DNA of 64,000 nucleotides from an uncultured Oscillospiraceae bacterium (GTDB lineage Bacteria > Bacillota > Clostridia > Oscillospirales > Oscillospiraceae). Under the pieces are notes generated by a model, which had not been told where the DNA came from, did not search any database, and saw only the letters and a list, made by a program, of their open reading frames with translations. The stretch's first letter is position 1. Each line of letters starts with the position of its first letter. The stretch spans positions 1 through 64,000 of the forward strand of contig CAKUMO010000011.1 of assembly GCA_934667815.1 (NCBI GenBank), given 5' to 3'. Positions 1 through 8,767 of the stretch are shown here, in pieces. The position numbers and the translations under genes were made by a program.

Positions 1-420
1 CAAGACCTTGACAAACTGATAGAGCGTATCTATGAAGATCAAGTCCTCGGTAACATCTCTGCTGAACGCTATGCAAGAATGTCGGTCAATTACGAGAACG
101 AGCAGCGCACCCTTATCAATAAGGTGGCAGAGGACGAAAAGAAGCTCGCCTGCATTGAACAGACGAGCCTTGACTTGAAAACCTTATTGAAGGTTCTGCG
201 AAGCAGTACATCCTTTGAAGAATTGACACCAACCCTTGTGAACTCTCTGATCCGCAGGATTGAGGTTCATAACAACGACAAGTCAAGCGGTCATTGCTAT
301 GTGAAGGTAGACATCTACTTCACGGCTATCGGACTGATTGACATTCCCGCAGAGGACGAAATCAAAAGCCTTATGGCTAAAATCAAAGCAAACCCGCAGG
401 AATACAGGCTTACCGCCTGA
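1..420 (+). CDS. Large serine recombinase, C-terminal part (cut by window edge)
   Basis: The reading frame is open from base 1 to the TGA at 418-420, so only about the last 139 residues are present. The sequence matches the C-terminal region of large serine recombinases carried by conjugative and mobilizable elements of Firmicutes: a helical stretch (LDKLIERIYEDQ, then ISAERYARM) followed by a DUF4368-like end (LVNSLIRRIEVHN, then YFTAIGLIDIP). Such enzymes cut and rejoin element and chromosome DNA; the catalytic N-terminal domain would lie left of the window. Its base composition looks lower in GC than the downstream chromosome, as expected for a transferred element. The gene ends about 85 bp from the convergent rsmI stop, so the element boundary probably lies in or near that gap. 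Family assignment is fairly secure; the identity of the element is unknown. Confidence 0.75.
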   Translation, partial: QDLDKLIERIYEDQVLGNISAERYARMSVNYENEQRTLINKVAEDEKKLACIEQTSLDLKTLLKVLRSSTSFEELTPTLVNSLIRRIEVHNNDKSSGHCYVKVDIYFTAIGLIDIPAEDEIKSLMAKIKANPQEYRLTA

Positions 421-461
421 AAAAGAGAAAACGGTGTAACCCCGATTGTGGGGTTACACCG
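421..461 (-). terminator. Intrinsic terminator downstream of rsmI
   Basis: A perfect 12-bp stem (432-443 with 450-461) and a 6-nt loop are followed, on the minus strand, by a T-rich run (complement of 421-431). This fits termination of the minus-strand rsmI transcript. On the plus strand the stem lacks a good T-tract, so it is less convincing for the recombinase gene. Confidence 0.65.
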
Positions 462-504
462 TATCCCTGCCTCAAAACATCCTTATGGGGCTTTGGCTAA
501 TGCC

Positions 505-1338
505 TCACCCGTTTTTTAGAATTGCATCATAGAGTGCGTTTCGGGGGAAACCCGTTTCGGCTGCGGCCTGACGGACGGCATCCTTTTTGCTGTATCCCTG
601 TGCAATCAGCGCCTGTGCACGCGCGACGGCATCATCCTGTGTGGCGGCGGCCTGCGGCGTTTCCTGTGCGCCTTCAACGACAAGGACGTACTCACCGCGC
701 GGCTCCGTCGTGCGGTAATACTGCACCGCCTCGCCCAGCGTCATCCGCAGTACTTCCTCGTGCAGCTTTGTCAGCTCACGGCAGAGGCTGATGCGGCGCG
801 TCTCTCCAAAGACCTGTGCCAGATCCGCAAGCGTTGCGGTCAGCTTGTGCGGCGCTTCATAAAAAATCATCGTCCGCTGCTCGGTGCGCAGAGAATCCAA
901 ATGCGCGAAGCGGCTTTTTTTGTTTGTGGAGAGAAATCCCTCGAAAGTGAAGCGCCCGGTCGGAAGGCCGGAGATGCTCAGCGCAGTCACGGCGGCGCAT
1001 GGCCCGGGGATGGCAGTAACGGTCACGCCAGCCTCGGCACACAGCCGCACTAAATCCTCGCCGGGATCGGAAATGGCGGGCGAACCTGCGTCCGTGACAA
1101 TGGCACAGCTCTCACCACCCAGAAGCCGCTCGACGATGCGCGGCCCGGAGGTCTGCTTGTTGTGCTCGTAGTAGCTGACAAGCGGCTTTTTGATGTCCAG
1201 ATGATTTAGTAAGCGCAGAGAAACGCGCGTGTCCTCGGCGGCGATGAAATCCGCATTTGCAAGCGTTTCACGGCAGCGGTCGGAGATATCCGACAGGTTG
1301 CCGATGGGGGTGGGGACGAGATAGAGAGTGCCGCTCAT
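505..1338 (-). CDS. rsmI: 16S rRNA (cytidine-1402-2'-O)-methyltransferase RsmI
   Basis: The 277-residue protein is a typical SAM-dependent tetrapyrrole-methylase-fold enzyme that 2'-O-methylates C1402 in the 16S rRNA decoding centre. Family hallmarks are the N-terminus GTLYLVPTPIGNLSDIS, the AAEDTR motif, the glycine-rich TDAGSPAISDPG stretch, AIPGPCAAVTAL and FYEAPHKL. The frame is open further upstream, but homology starts at MSGTLYLVP, and the ATG at 1338 overlaps the upstream methylase stop as ATGA, so this start is preferred. It is probably co-transcribed with, and translationally coupled to, the methylase gene upstream. The C-terminus (PRNALYDAILKNG) abuts the region where the recombinase-bearing element ends, but the protein looks complete. 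Confidence 0.92.
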   Translation of the reverse strand: MSGTLYLVPTPIGNLSDISDRCRETLANADFIAAEDTRVSLRLLNHLDIKKPLVSYYEHNKQTSGPRIVERLLGGESCAIVTDAGSPAISDPGEDLVRLCAEAGVTVTAIPGPCAAVTALSISGLPTGRFTFEGFLSTNKKSRFAHLDSLRTEQRTMIFYEAPHKLTATLADLAQVFGETRRISLCRELTKLHEEVLRMTLGEAVQYYRTTEPRGEYVLVVEGAQETPQAAATQDDAVARAQALIAQGYSKKDAVRQAAAETGFPRNALYDAILKNG

Positions 1339-2051
1339 GCTCCGGCTCCTTTTCTGTGATATGCGGCGCGGTAGACCTCGGTCTCCGTGCCGTCGGGGTG
1401 AAATTCGATGAAATCCGGCTCGTAGGAAAGACCGGGCCTGCCGCCGCGGCGTGCTTCGATCAGAACGAGGCACACGGGCGAAGCGGCGGTGTGCCGCACG
1501 AAGCGCAGACGTTTCGGCTCCATGCCGTTTGCACGCAGTGCGCAGATAATGTCGCAAAGGCGCTCCGGCCGGTGTACCAGTGCAAAGCGCCCGCCGCTCG
1601 GCAGCAGCCACGCAGCAGCCGTGCAAAGCTCCTCGAGCGACAGGCATAGCTCCGTGCGCTCAACGGCAGCGGATTGACTACACTTTCCGCTTCCAAGCGG
1701 AAAATACGGTGGGTTGGAGATGACGCAGTCGAAGCTCCCTGCGGGGAAAAGCGCGGCGATCCTGCGCACGTCGCCCTGCCGCACGCAAAGACGTGCTTCA
1801 AGTGCGTTCAGGCGGAGATTTTCCTGCGCCAGACGGCATGCGTCCTCGCGCAGCTCGACGCCGGTAACATGGCAGTCGCTGCTTCTTGCGCACAGAAGCA
1901 GACTCAGCGTGCCGCAGCCTGCACCGAGGTCGGCAACACGCGCCTTTGGCGGCAGCGTAAGAAATTCCGCCAGCAGCACCGAGTCCGTCCCGAGACGGAA
2001 GCCACGTTCCGGCTGAAGCATGCGTATGCCGTTCCAGAGTTCTTCGACCAT
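1335..2051 (-). CDS. SAM-dependent methyltransferase, TrmN6-like (COG4123 type)
   Basis: This 238-residue class I methyltransferase resembles tRNA1(Val) adenine-37 N6-methylases. Visible features are the N-terminal LQPERGFRLGTDSVLLAEF block, the SAM-binding ADLGAGCGTLSLLL motif and the N6-adenine signature SNPPYFPLG. The start is the ATG at 2051 because AGGAGG sits just upstream. A longer open frame exists but would run across the ferredoxin gene on the same strand. Its 3' end overlaps rsmI by ATGA; pairing of this methylase with rsmI is common in Firmicutes. The exact RNA target is inferred, not shown; another adenine or glutamine target is possible. Confidence 0.8.
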   Translation of the reverse strand: MVEELWNGIRMLQPERGFRLGTDSVLLAEFLTLPPKARVADLGAGCGTLSLLLCARSSDCHVTGVELREDACRLAQENLRLNALEARLCVRQGDVRRIAALFPAGSFDCVISNPPYFPLGSGKCSQSAAVERTELCLSLEELCTAAAWLLPSGGRFALVHRPERLCDIICALRANGMEPKRLRFVRHTAASPVCLVLIEARRGGRPGLSYEPDFIEFHPDGTETEVYRAAYHRKGAGA

Positions 2052-2061
2052 ACGAGCCTCC

Positions 2062-2104
2062 TGAAATTTAGAAACGACCGATTTGCCAAGCAAACCGGTC
2101 GTTT
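2062..2104 (-). terminator. Probable terminator downstream of the ferredoxin gene
   Basis: A 9-bp stem (2072-2080 with 2096-2104) has further pairing inside the loop. On the minus strand it lies between the ferredoxin stop and the methylase ribosome binding site, and its 3' arm ends in TTT followed by an A/T-rich stretch. It may be a partial terminator or attenuator. Confidence 0.45.
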
Positions 2105-2115
2105 TCGTTCGGATT

Positions 2116-2286
2116 TTACTGCTGTTCGATCGCTTCGACCGGGCAGACGGAAGCGCAGGTGCCGCAATCAACACACTGATCGGCATCGATGACGTACTTT
2201 TCGTCGCCCTCGGAGATGATGCCGAGCGGGCAGCTATCGGCGCAGGTGCCGCACTTTGCGCAAGCGTCGGTGATGTAGTAGGCCAT
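2116..2286 (-). CDS. Small 2[4Fe-4S] ferredoxin
   Basis: This 56-residue clostridial-type ferredoxin is a soluble low-potential electron carrier. It has two CX2CX2CX3C cluster motifs: CAKCGTCADSC near residues 9-19 and CVDCGTCASVC near residues 38-48, the normal layout for this length. The start ATG at 2286 has AGGAGG about eight bases upstream, and the stop TAA is at 2116-2118. It appears to be its own short transcription unit between the ClpC-like gene (divergent) and the methylase gene (same strand). The redox partner cannot be read from the neighbours; pyruvate:ferredoxin oxidoreductase or hydrogenase are the usual ones in anaerobes. Confidence 0.93.
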   Translation of the reverse strand: MAYYITDACAKCGTCADSCPLGIISEGDEKYVIDADQCVDCGTCASVCPVEAIEQQ

Positions 2287-2320
2287 GATAAGATCCTCCT
2301 ATCAAAATAAGTATAACCTA

Positions 2321-2348
2321 ATTCTATCATGTTTTTGAAAAAATGCAA
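2321..2348 (-). promoter_or_regulatory. Possible promoter for the ferredoxin gene
   Basis: Minus-strand TTGCAT (2343-2348) and TAGAAT (2321-2326) are separated by 16 bp, about 35 bp upstream of the start codon. This is a reasonable sigma-A-like match. Confidence 0.4.
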
Positions 2349-2436
2349 TCTCCAATTTGCGGAAAATGTAATTTTTTTGCAGGTATAGTTTGCGAACTGC
2401 AGGTCTAGAATTTTCACAGAACGGAGGCGGGATAGC

Positions 2437-4722
2437 TTGGCAAATCATGACTTCGCACCGCTGACGCAGAAGGTGTTCCGGCAGGCCTGGGCGATCGCGG
2501 GCGCACTGGGGCACGCCTACGTCGGCACGGAGCACCTGCTGCTCGGGCTGCTGCGCACGCCGGAGTGCAGCGCATGCAGGCTGCTTTTGTGGCAGGGGGC
2601 GGAGCCGGAGCGGCTGGTATTGCGCCTTGTGCGTGAGAGCGGGCAGGGAAGCCGCCTCCTGCGCCTTCCGCAGGGGTTTTCGGCGGAGGCTTCAGCGGTG
2701 CTTGCAGCGAGCGCGGGCAGCGGAAGCGTCACGCCGGAACACCTGCTGCTTGGGCTGCTGTGCAGGACGCAATGCCGCGCAGCGCGTCTGCTTCGGGCCG
2801 AGGGGATAGACGCTGAGGCAATTTTGCCAACGCTCTGCGAGGCGACGCAGACACGAAAGGATGATACGATGCAGAATTTACGGCTTTTGGATCAGTTCGG
2901 CGTGGATATGGTCGAACGAGCGGACAAAACGGAATTGATTGTCGGACGGCAGCAGGAGATCGAAACGGTACTTCAGATCCTGTCGCGCAAGCATAAGAAC
3001 AATCCCGCGCTCATCGGGGAACCGGGTGTCGGCAAGACGGCCATCGTCGAGGGCGTGGCGCAGTATCTCGCGGCCGGACGCGTGCCGGAGCAGCTTCGCG
3101 GCAAGCGGCTGTTCCGGCTGGATATGGCCTGCCTGATTGCCGGAACAAAATACCGCGGTGAGTTTGAGGAGCGGATGCGCGACATTCTGGCAGAGCTGCG
3201 GCGTGCGCAGAATGTCATTCTTTTTGTCGATGAGATGCACACCCTTGTCGGTGCGGGCGCGGCCGAGGGAGCAATCGACGCGGCAAATCTCCTGAAGCCT
3301 GCGCTGGGCCGCGGGGAATTGCAGCTCATCGGCGCAACGACCCTGACCGAATACCGAAAATATATCGAGAAGGATGCCGCGCTCGAGCGGCGTTTCCGCA
3401 CGGTACAGGTACGCGAACCGACGCACGCAGAGACGAAGGCAATTTTAATGGGGCTGCGGCCGGGACTGGAGGCGCACCATCATATCGCGATTACCGAGGA
3501 TGCCGTCAACGCGGCCATCACGCTCTCGAGTCGTTATCTGACGGACAAATTCCTGCCGGACAAGGCGGTCGATCTTCTCGACGAGGGAGCGGCGCTTGCC
3601 AAGATGTCACAGATGAAAAAGGGCGGCGACCACGGCGGCACGGAGCGCGCGCTTCAGGAGGCCGTGCGCACGGGACGCTACGAACAGGCCGCCGCACTGC
3701 GCGACCGTCTGCAAAATCTCAAGCGCCACCTTCCCGGGGCGCCGCGTGTCGAGACGCAGGATATTGCACAGGCGGTCTCGAACCGCACGGGAATTCCGAC
3801 GGGATTGCTCTCCGTTTCGGAAAAGCAGCGCCTTTGCGCGTTGGAGGATACGCTGGCCAAGCGCGTCGTCGGGCAGGAAGAGGCTGTGCGGGCAGCGGCG
3901 GAGGCAGTGCGGCGAGGGCGCTCGGGTCTTGCCGAACAGAAGCGCCCGGTTGCGGCCATGCTCTTTACCGGGCCGACCGGTGTGGGGAAAACCGAGCTTT
4001 GCAAGGCACTGGCCGAGGCCGTCTACGGCAGCGAGAACGCAATGATCCGTCTGGATATGTCCGAATACATGGAAAAGCACGCCGTTTCGCGCATGCTGGG
4101 TGCGCCTCCGGGCTACGTCGGGCATGAGGACGGCGGCGAGCTTTCCGAGCGCGTGCGAAGGCAACCGTACAGCCTTGTCCTGTTCGATGAGTTGGAAAAG
4201 GCACACCGCGATGTTTGCGGCATTCTTTTGCAGATTATGGAGGACGGCGTGCTGACGGATTCGATGGGGCGGCATGTGGATTTCAAGAACACCATGATCG
4301 TCATGACCTCGAACCTCGGCAGCGAGAACAGCGTGCGCGGTGCACTGGGCTTCGGCGGTACGGCGGAGGAACCGCTGCTGCGCAGTCTGCGCGAGTATTT
4401 TCCACCGGAGTTTTTGGGGCGCATTGACTGCATCGCGGCATTTCGGCCGCTTGGAGAGGCGGAGCTGACGCGTATCGCGGAAAAACAGCTCGCTGCGCTC
4501 TGTGCGCGTGCCGCGAATCTGAAGATTCGGCTTGAGCTTGCACCGGAGGCGGCGCAGTGCATCGCTTTGCGCTGCCTTCGCAGGCCGGGCGGTGCGCGGG
4601 AGATTCGGCATCTGATCCAGACGGAGGTCGAAAATCCCCTTGCGCGGCGCATCCTCTCTGCGGAAACTCCGCCCGAACGGGTATGGGTGCGCGTGCGTGA
4701 AAATGAACTTTTCTTAACGTAA
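2437..4722 (+). CDS. clpC: ClpC-like AAA+ unfoldase (Clp protease ATP-binding subunit)
   Basis: This 761-residue protein is a double-ring AAA+ unfoldase expected to feed substrates to ClpP. The N-terminal Clp_N repeats cover about residues 1-135 (two HLLLGLL motifs). AAA-1 has Walker A GEPGVGKT at 194-201 and Walker B ILFVDE near 261-266. A short UVR-like stretch lies near 403-428 ([19 protein letters not shown]). AAA-2 has Walker A GPTGVGKT at 512-519. An LGF tripeptide (ALGFGG) lies where the ClpP-docking loop is expected. The start appears to be TTG at 2437, with GGAGG 8-15 bases upstream. No CtsR operator was recognised. It is slightly shorter than typical ClpC (about 810), so ClpC-like is safer than strict orthology. 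Confidence 0.85.
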   Translation: MANHDFAPLTQKVFRQAWAIAGALGHAYVGTEHLLLGLLRTPECSACRLLLWQGAEPERLVLRLVRESGQGSRLLRLPQGFSAEASAVLAASAGSGSVTPEHLLLGLLCRTQCRAARLLRAEGIDAEAILPTLCEATQTRKDDTMQNLRLLDQFGVDMVERADKTELIVGRQQEIETVLQILSRKHKNNPALIGEPGVGKTAIVEGVAQYLAAGRVPEQLRGKRLFRLDMACLIAGTKYRGEFEERMRDILAELRRAQNVILFVDEMHTLVGAGAAEGAIDAANLLKPALGRGELQLIGATTLTEYRKYIEKDAALERRFRTVQVREPTHAETKAILMGLRPGLEAHHHIAITEDAVNAAITLSSRYLTDKFLPDKAVDLLDEGAALAKMSQMKKGGDHGGTERALQEAVRTGRYEQAAALRDRLQNLKRHLPGAPRVETQDIAQAVSNRTGIPTGLLSVSEKQRLCALEDTLAKRVVGQEEAVRAAAEAVRRGRSGLAEQKRPVAAMLFTGPTGVGKTELCKALAEAVYGSENAMIRLDMSEYMEKHAVSRMLGAPPGYVGHEDGGELSERVRRQPYSLVLFDELEKAHRDVCGILLQIMEDGVLTDSMGRHVDFKNTMIVMTSNLGSENSVRGALGFGGTAEEPLLRSLREYFPPEFLGRIDCIAAFRPLGEAELTRIAEKQLAALCARAANLKIRLELAPEAAQCIALRCLRRPGGAREIRHLIQTEVENPLARRILSAETPPERVWVRVRENELFLT

Positions 4723-4749
4723 AAACCGGAAAAGTTCACAAACCGTTCA

Positions 4750-4778
4750 TTGACTATTTGTGCAGTTTGCCATATAAT
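4750..4778 (+). promoter_or_regulatory. Strong sigma-A promoter of the ABC exporter pair
   Basis: TTGACT (4750-4755), a 17-bp spacer and TATAAT (4773-4778) lie about 40 bp before the start of the first exporter gene. This is one of the best consensus matches in the window. Confidence 0.75.
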
Positions 4779-4818
4779 TACTCTTATAAACACATTGATC
4801 AGTATTGGAGGCTGTGCA

Positions 4819-6573
4819 ATGTTAAAAACCTTAATCGCACAGGTCAGGCAGTACAAGTGGGTCTCGGTCATCACGCCGGTTTTCTCCGCGCTCGAGGCGG
4901 TCGCGGACATGATCCTGCCATTTCTCATGGCGAAAATCATTGACTACGGCGTCAAGGGTGACGGAGGAATGCCCGCCATTTTAAAGTACGGCGGCCTGAT
5001 GCTTGCCGTGGCGCTGGGCGCGCTGCTGTGCGGCATTTTGGCCGCGCGATTCGCGTCGATTGCATCCACCGGCTTTGCAACCAATCTGCGCGACTCGATG
5101 TTCACAAACATCCAGACCTTCTCTTTTTCCAACATCGACCGTTTCTCGACGGCCGGGCTTGTCACGCGCCTGACGACGGACGTTTCCAATCTGCAAATGT
5201 CCTATCAGATGCTCCTGCGCATCTGCGTGCGCGCACCAACAATGCTCATTGCGGCTCTGATTCTGTCTTTCTCCATCCATTCGGAGCTGAGCATGGTGTT
5301 CGTCGTGGCCATGGCGTTTCTGATTCTCGCGCTGTCGTTCGTTATTGCGAACGCGACGAAGCATTTTAACCGCGTGTTCAAAAAGTACGACGATCTGAAC
5401 GCCAGTGTGCAGGAAAATGTCGGCGCGATCCGTGTCGTCAAGGCCTTTGTCCGTGAGGACTACGAGCGCTCGAAGTTTTCCAGAGCAGCGGAGGCCGTGT
5501 ATCGCATGTTTGTTAAGGCGGAATCCTATGTGACGCTGAACAACCCGATCATGATGACGACGATCTTCGGCTGCATGATCGCGCTGTCGTGGCTGGGCGC
5601 AAAGGCGTGCGTCACGGAGGGCTTCTCCGAGGGCAACCTCATGAGCCTGTTCAGCTATGTCTCCAGCATTCTTATGAGCCTGATGATGATCTCGATGATC
5701 TTCGTCATGATGAGCATGAGCGTGGCCAGTGCACAGCGAATTTGTGAAGTCCTGAACGAAAAGGCTGACCTCGCCAGCCCGGAAAATGCACTGACCGACA
5801 TTCCCGACGGCAGCATCGAGTTCCGCGATGTTTCCTTCTCCTATCGCAAGGGCAGCGGCAAGCCGGTTCTGCAGGACGTTAATCTGCGCATCGAGTCCGG
5901 CCAGACCATCGGTATTCTGGGCGGCACGGGCAGCGCGAAGTCCACGCTGGCCAGCCTGATTTCGCGCCTTTACGATGTCACCGAGGGCGAGGTGCTCGTT
6001 GGCGGGCACGATGTTCGCGAATATGATCTGGAAAAGCTGCGCGACGCGGTCTCTGTGGTCTTGCAGAAAAACGTGTTGTTCTCCGGCACGATTCTTGAGA
6101 ATCTTCGCTGGGGCGACAAGAATGCGACGCTCGAGGAGTGCAAGCGCGCCTGTGAGCTTGCCTGCGCGGACGAATTTATCCGCTCCTTCCCGGACGGCTA
6201 TGATACGCACATCGAACAGGGCGGCACGAATGTTTCCGGCGGCCAGAAGCAGCGCCTCTGCATTGCCAGAGCGCTTTTGAAAAAGCCGAAGATCCTGATT
6301 CTCGACGACTCGACCAGCGCCGTCGATACCGCGACGGATGCGAAAATTCGCAAGGCGCTGCGTGAGGAAATTCCCAACACGACCAAGCTCATCATTGCCC
6401 AGCGTATATCCAGCGTGCAGCACGCGGATAAGATTCTTGTGCTGGACGATGGCCGCATCAACGGCTTCGGTACGCATGAGGAGCTGCTGGCGACAAACCG
6501 CATCTACCAGGAGGTCTGGCAGGGTCAGACACAGGGCGGCGGCGACTTTGACGAAAAGGGAGGCGAGGCGTAA
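4819..6573 (+). CDS. ABC exporter half-transporter, degenerate-site subunit
   Basis: This 584-residue half-transporter has an N-terminal six-helix exporter domain and a C-terminal nucleotide-binding domain. Key catalytic positions deviate. Walker A reads GGTGSAKST (about residue 368), Walker B is LILDDS with Asp instead of the catalytic Glu, and the H-loop position is Gln (IIAQRIS). Its signature VSGGQ is canonical. This pattern is typical of the non-catalytic partner of heterodimeric exporters such as BmrC/BmrD or TM287/288. The ATG at 4819 follows GGAGG; an upstream in-frame TTG at 4750 falls inside the promoter and is rejected. The stop overlaps the next start (TAATG), so equimolar expression with the partner is likely. 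Substrate unknown: drug, lipid or peptide export are all possible. Confidence 0.88.
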   Translation: MLKTLIAQVRQYKWVSVITPVFSALEAVADMILPFLMAKIIDYGVKGDGGMPAILKYGGLMLAVALGALLCGILAARFASIASTGFATNLRDSMFTNIQTFSFSNIDRFSTAGLVTRLTTDVSNLQMSYQMLLRICVRAPTMLIAALILSFSIHSELSMVFVVAMAFLILALSFVIANATKHFNRVFKKYDDLNASVQENVGAIRVVKAFVREDYERSKFSRAAEAVYRMFVKAESYVTLNNPIMMTTIFGCMIALSWLGAKACVTEGFSEGNLMSLFSYVSSILMSLMMISMIFVMMSMSVASAQRICEVLNEKADLASPENALTDIPDGSIEFRDVSFSYRKGSGKPVLQDVNLRIESGQTIGILGGTGSAKSTLASLISRLYDVTEGEVLVGGHDVREYDLEKLRDAVSVVLQKNVLFSGTILENLRWGDKNATLEECKRACELACADEFIRSFPDGYDTHIEQGGTNVSGGQKQRLCIARALLKKPKILILDDSTSAVDTATDAKIRKALREEIPNTTKLIIAQRISSVQHADKILVLDDGRINGFGTHEELLATNRIYQEVWQGQTQGGGDFDEKGGEA

Positions 6574-8492
6574 TGGCACAGAGAACTCCGAGAGGCCCGC
6601 ACGGGCCGCAGGCCGTTGCGACCGAACGTCCGAAGCATACTGGCAAGGTGCTCGGACGCACGCTCGGCATCGTCTGGAAGAATTACAAATGGCACTGCCT
6701 TGGCGTGATCGTCTGCATCATCCTGACCGCAGCGGCACAGCTCAACGGCACGCTGTTTCTGCAAAAGCTCTATGACGTCTATATCGTTCCGATGATCGAC
6801 AGCGGCAGCCGCGATTTTTCCGCGCTGCTGGCACAGCTCGTGCAGGTTGGTGCGGTGTACGTTGTTGGCGTGTTCAGCTCGTGGGCGTATAACCGCCTGA
6901 TGATTAACGTCTCGCAGGGCACCATGCGCAATCTGCGCACGAACCTGTTCAGCCACATGCAGAGCCTGCCCATCCGTTATTTTGATACACACGCGCATGG
7001 CGACATCATGTCCATTTACACGAATGACATCGACACGCTGCGCCAGTTCCTCGGTCAGAGCCTGCCGAACCTTTTCTCCAGCCTCATCAGCATTGTGAGC
7101 GTGCTCGTCAGCATGATCGTCCTGAACGTGCCGCTGACGCTTATTACGCTTGTCATGGTCGCCGTGATGCTCTTTGTGACGAAGAAGCTTGCGGGAAAGT
7201 CCGGCAAGTATTTTGTCAAGCGCCAGAAGGACCTCGGCGCGGTCAATGGCTACATTGAGGAAATGATGCAGGGCCAGAAGGTCGTCAAGGTGTTCAACCA
7301 TGAGGACGAGACGCTCAGCCGCTTCCGTGAGATGAACGAGAGCCTGCGCGTCAGCTCCTGCCAGGCCAATACGTTTGCCAATATCCTCATGCCGGTCAAT
7401 GCGCAGCTCGGCCACCTGAGCTATGTGCTGTGCGTGGTGGCCGGCGCTGCGCTTGCTGCCAACGGCTATGTCGGCCTGACGCTCGGCACGCTTGCGGCGT
7501 TCATGACACTGAACCGCAATTTCAGCCAGCCGATCACGCAGATCAGTCAGCAGCTCAACTCCGTGGTCATGGCCATGGCTGGCGCGGAGCGCGTGTTCAA
7601 TCTTCTCGATGAACCCTCCGAGACAGATGACGGCTATGTCACGCTGGTAAATGTCCGTGAACTGCCGGACGGCACGCTCGTTGAGACGAAGGAGCGCACC
7701 GGTATCTGGGCGTGGAAGCACCCGCATAAGGCCGACGGTACCGTGACGTATACCAAGCTCGCGGGCGATGTGGTGTTCGACGATGTGGATTTCGGCTACA
7801 CACCGGAAAAGACCGTCCTGCACAACATCGACCTCTATGCGACACCCGGCCAGAAGATCGCCTTTGTCGGCTCCACCGGTGCGGGCAAGACGACCATCAC
7901 GAATCTGATTAACCGCTTTTATGACATTGCCGACGGCAAGATCCGCTACGACGGCATCAACATCAATAAGATCAAGAAAGCCGACCTGCGGCGCAGCCTC
8001 GGCATGGTATTGCAGGACGCGCACCTGTTTACCGGCACGGTCATGGACAACATCCGCTACGGCCGACTGGATGCGACGGATGAGGAATGTATTGCGGCGG
8101 CGAAGCTGGCCAACGCGGATGGCTTCATCCAGCGTCTGCCAAATGGCTATGATACGCTTCTGACCGGCGACGGCGCGAATCTCTCACAGGGGCAGCGGCA
8201 GCTTCTGACCATTGCACGAGCGGCCGTGGCCGATCCACCTGTGCTGATTCTCGACGAGGCGACCAGCTCCATTGATACGCGCACCGAGGCACTGGTGCAG
8301 GCGGGCATGGATGGCCTGATGCACGGACGCACGACCTTTGTCATCGCGCACCGCCTGTCTACCGTCCGCAATGCCGACTGTATCATGGTGCTTGAACAGG
8401 GACGAATCATCGAGCGCGGCACGCACGACAGCTTGATCGCGGAAAAAGGCCGTTATTATCAGCTTTATACCGGCAATCAGGTCGGCGCTTAG
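6573..8492 (+). CDS. ABC exporter half-transporter, catalytic-site subunit
   Basis: This 639-residue partner of the preceding gene is read from an overlapping TAATG. After a Pro/basic N-terminal extension come six membrane helices and a nucleotide-binding domain with intact Walker A (GSTGAGKTT), catalytic Glu (LILDEATSS) and His (FVIAHRLSTV). Its signature motif is LSQGQ rather than LSGGQ. With the other subunit's VSGGQ, one composite ATP site is consensus and the other degenerate, the classic asymmetric heterodimer. An insertion between membrane domain and NBD (about residues 350-390, rich in polar and Trp residues) is typical of this subfamily. It ends just before an intrinsic terminator. 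Confidence 0.88.
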   Translation: MAQRTPRGPHGPQAVATERPKHTGKVLGRTLGIVWKNYKWHCLGVIVCIILTAAAQLNGTLFLQKLYDVYIVPMIDSGSRDFSALLAQLVQVGAVYVVGVFSSWAYNRLMINVSQGTMRNLRTNLFSHMQSLPIRYFDTHAHGDIMSIYTNDIDTLRQFLGQSLPNLFSSLISIVSVLVSMIVLNVPLTLITLVMVAVMLFVTKKLAGKSGKYFVKRQKDLGAVNGYIEEMMQGQKVVKVFNHEDETLSRFREMNESLRVSSCQANTFANILMPVNAQLGHLSYVLCVVAGAALAANGYVGLTLGTLAAFMTLNRNFSQPITQISQQLNSVVMAMAGAERVFNLLDEPSETDDGYVTLVNVRELPDGTLVETKERTGIWAWKHPHKADGTVTYTKLAGDVVFDDVDFGYTPEKTVLHNIDLYATPGQKIAFVGSTGAGKTTITNLINRFYDIADGKIRYDGININKIKKADLRRSLGMVLQDAHLFTGTVMDNIRYGRLDATDEECIAAAKLANADGFIQRLPNGYDTLLTGDGANLSQGQRQLLTIARAAVADPPVLILDEATSSIDTRTEALVQAGMDGLMHGRTTFVIAHRLSTVRNADCIMVLEQGRIIERGTHDSLIAEKGRYYQLYTGNQVGA

Positions 8493-8558
8493 AAAAAATC
8501 AGGGACTAATAAGATAGTAATTTGCAAAATCGGCATCTGTCAGACAAAATTGGGCAAC

Positions 8559-8600
8559 AAAACAGGCGACACTCAACTGTGGTTGAGCGCCGCCTGTTTT
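8559..8600 (+). terminator. Intrinsic terminator after the ABC exporter operon
   Basis: A long stem starting AAAACAGGCG pairs with CGCCTGTTTT (8559 to 8600), with a second paired stretch inside. The 3' arm ends in TTTT. The symmetric A- and T-ends mean it may work in both directions. Confidence 0.7.
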
Positions 8601-8675
8601 GTGCATCTAAGGACTGAAAATTCGCTTATATTCGCAGGGAAATTACATTTTGGACGATCACTTCCGGGTGTTCGG

Positions 8676-8705
8676 TTGAAGATTGAGCGACCTTTGTGAT
8701 ATAAT
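8676..8705 (+). promoter_or_regulatory. Promoter of the NUDIX gene
   Basis: TTGAAG (8676-8681), an 18-bp spacer and TATAAT (8700-8705) lie about 60 bp upstream of the start codon. Confidence 0.5.
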
Positions 8706-8767
8706 ATGTGTACATACTTTGACTGCACCGCTTTGGGAAACGAAATTGCTGACAAAAGGAGTTAATT

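Noticed and set aside
1339..1647. N-terminal extension of rsmI.
   Set aside because: The extension is Arg/Ala-rich shadow of the overlapping methylase, and the family start and ATGA overlap support the ATG at 1338.
2052..2417. N-terminal extension of the TrmN6-like methylase.
   Set aside because: It would read through the ferredoxin gene in another frame; AGGAGG and family homology support the start at 2051.
2350..2430. Possible CtsR operator before the ClpC-like gene.
   Set aside because: No tandem heptamer of the CtsR type is present; the TTTGCG repeats are too short and irregular.
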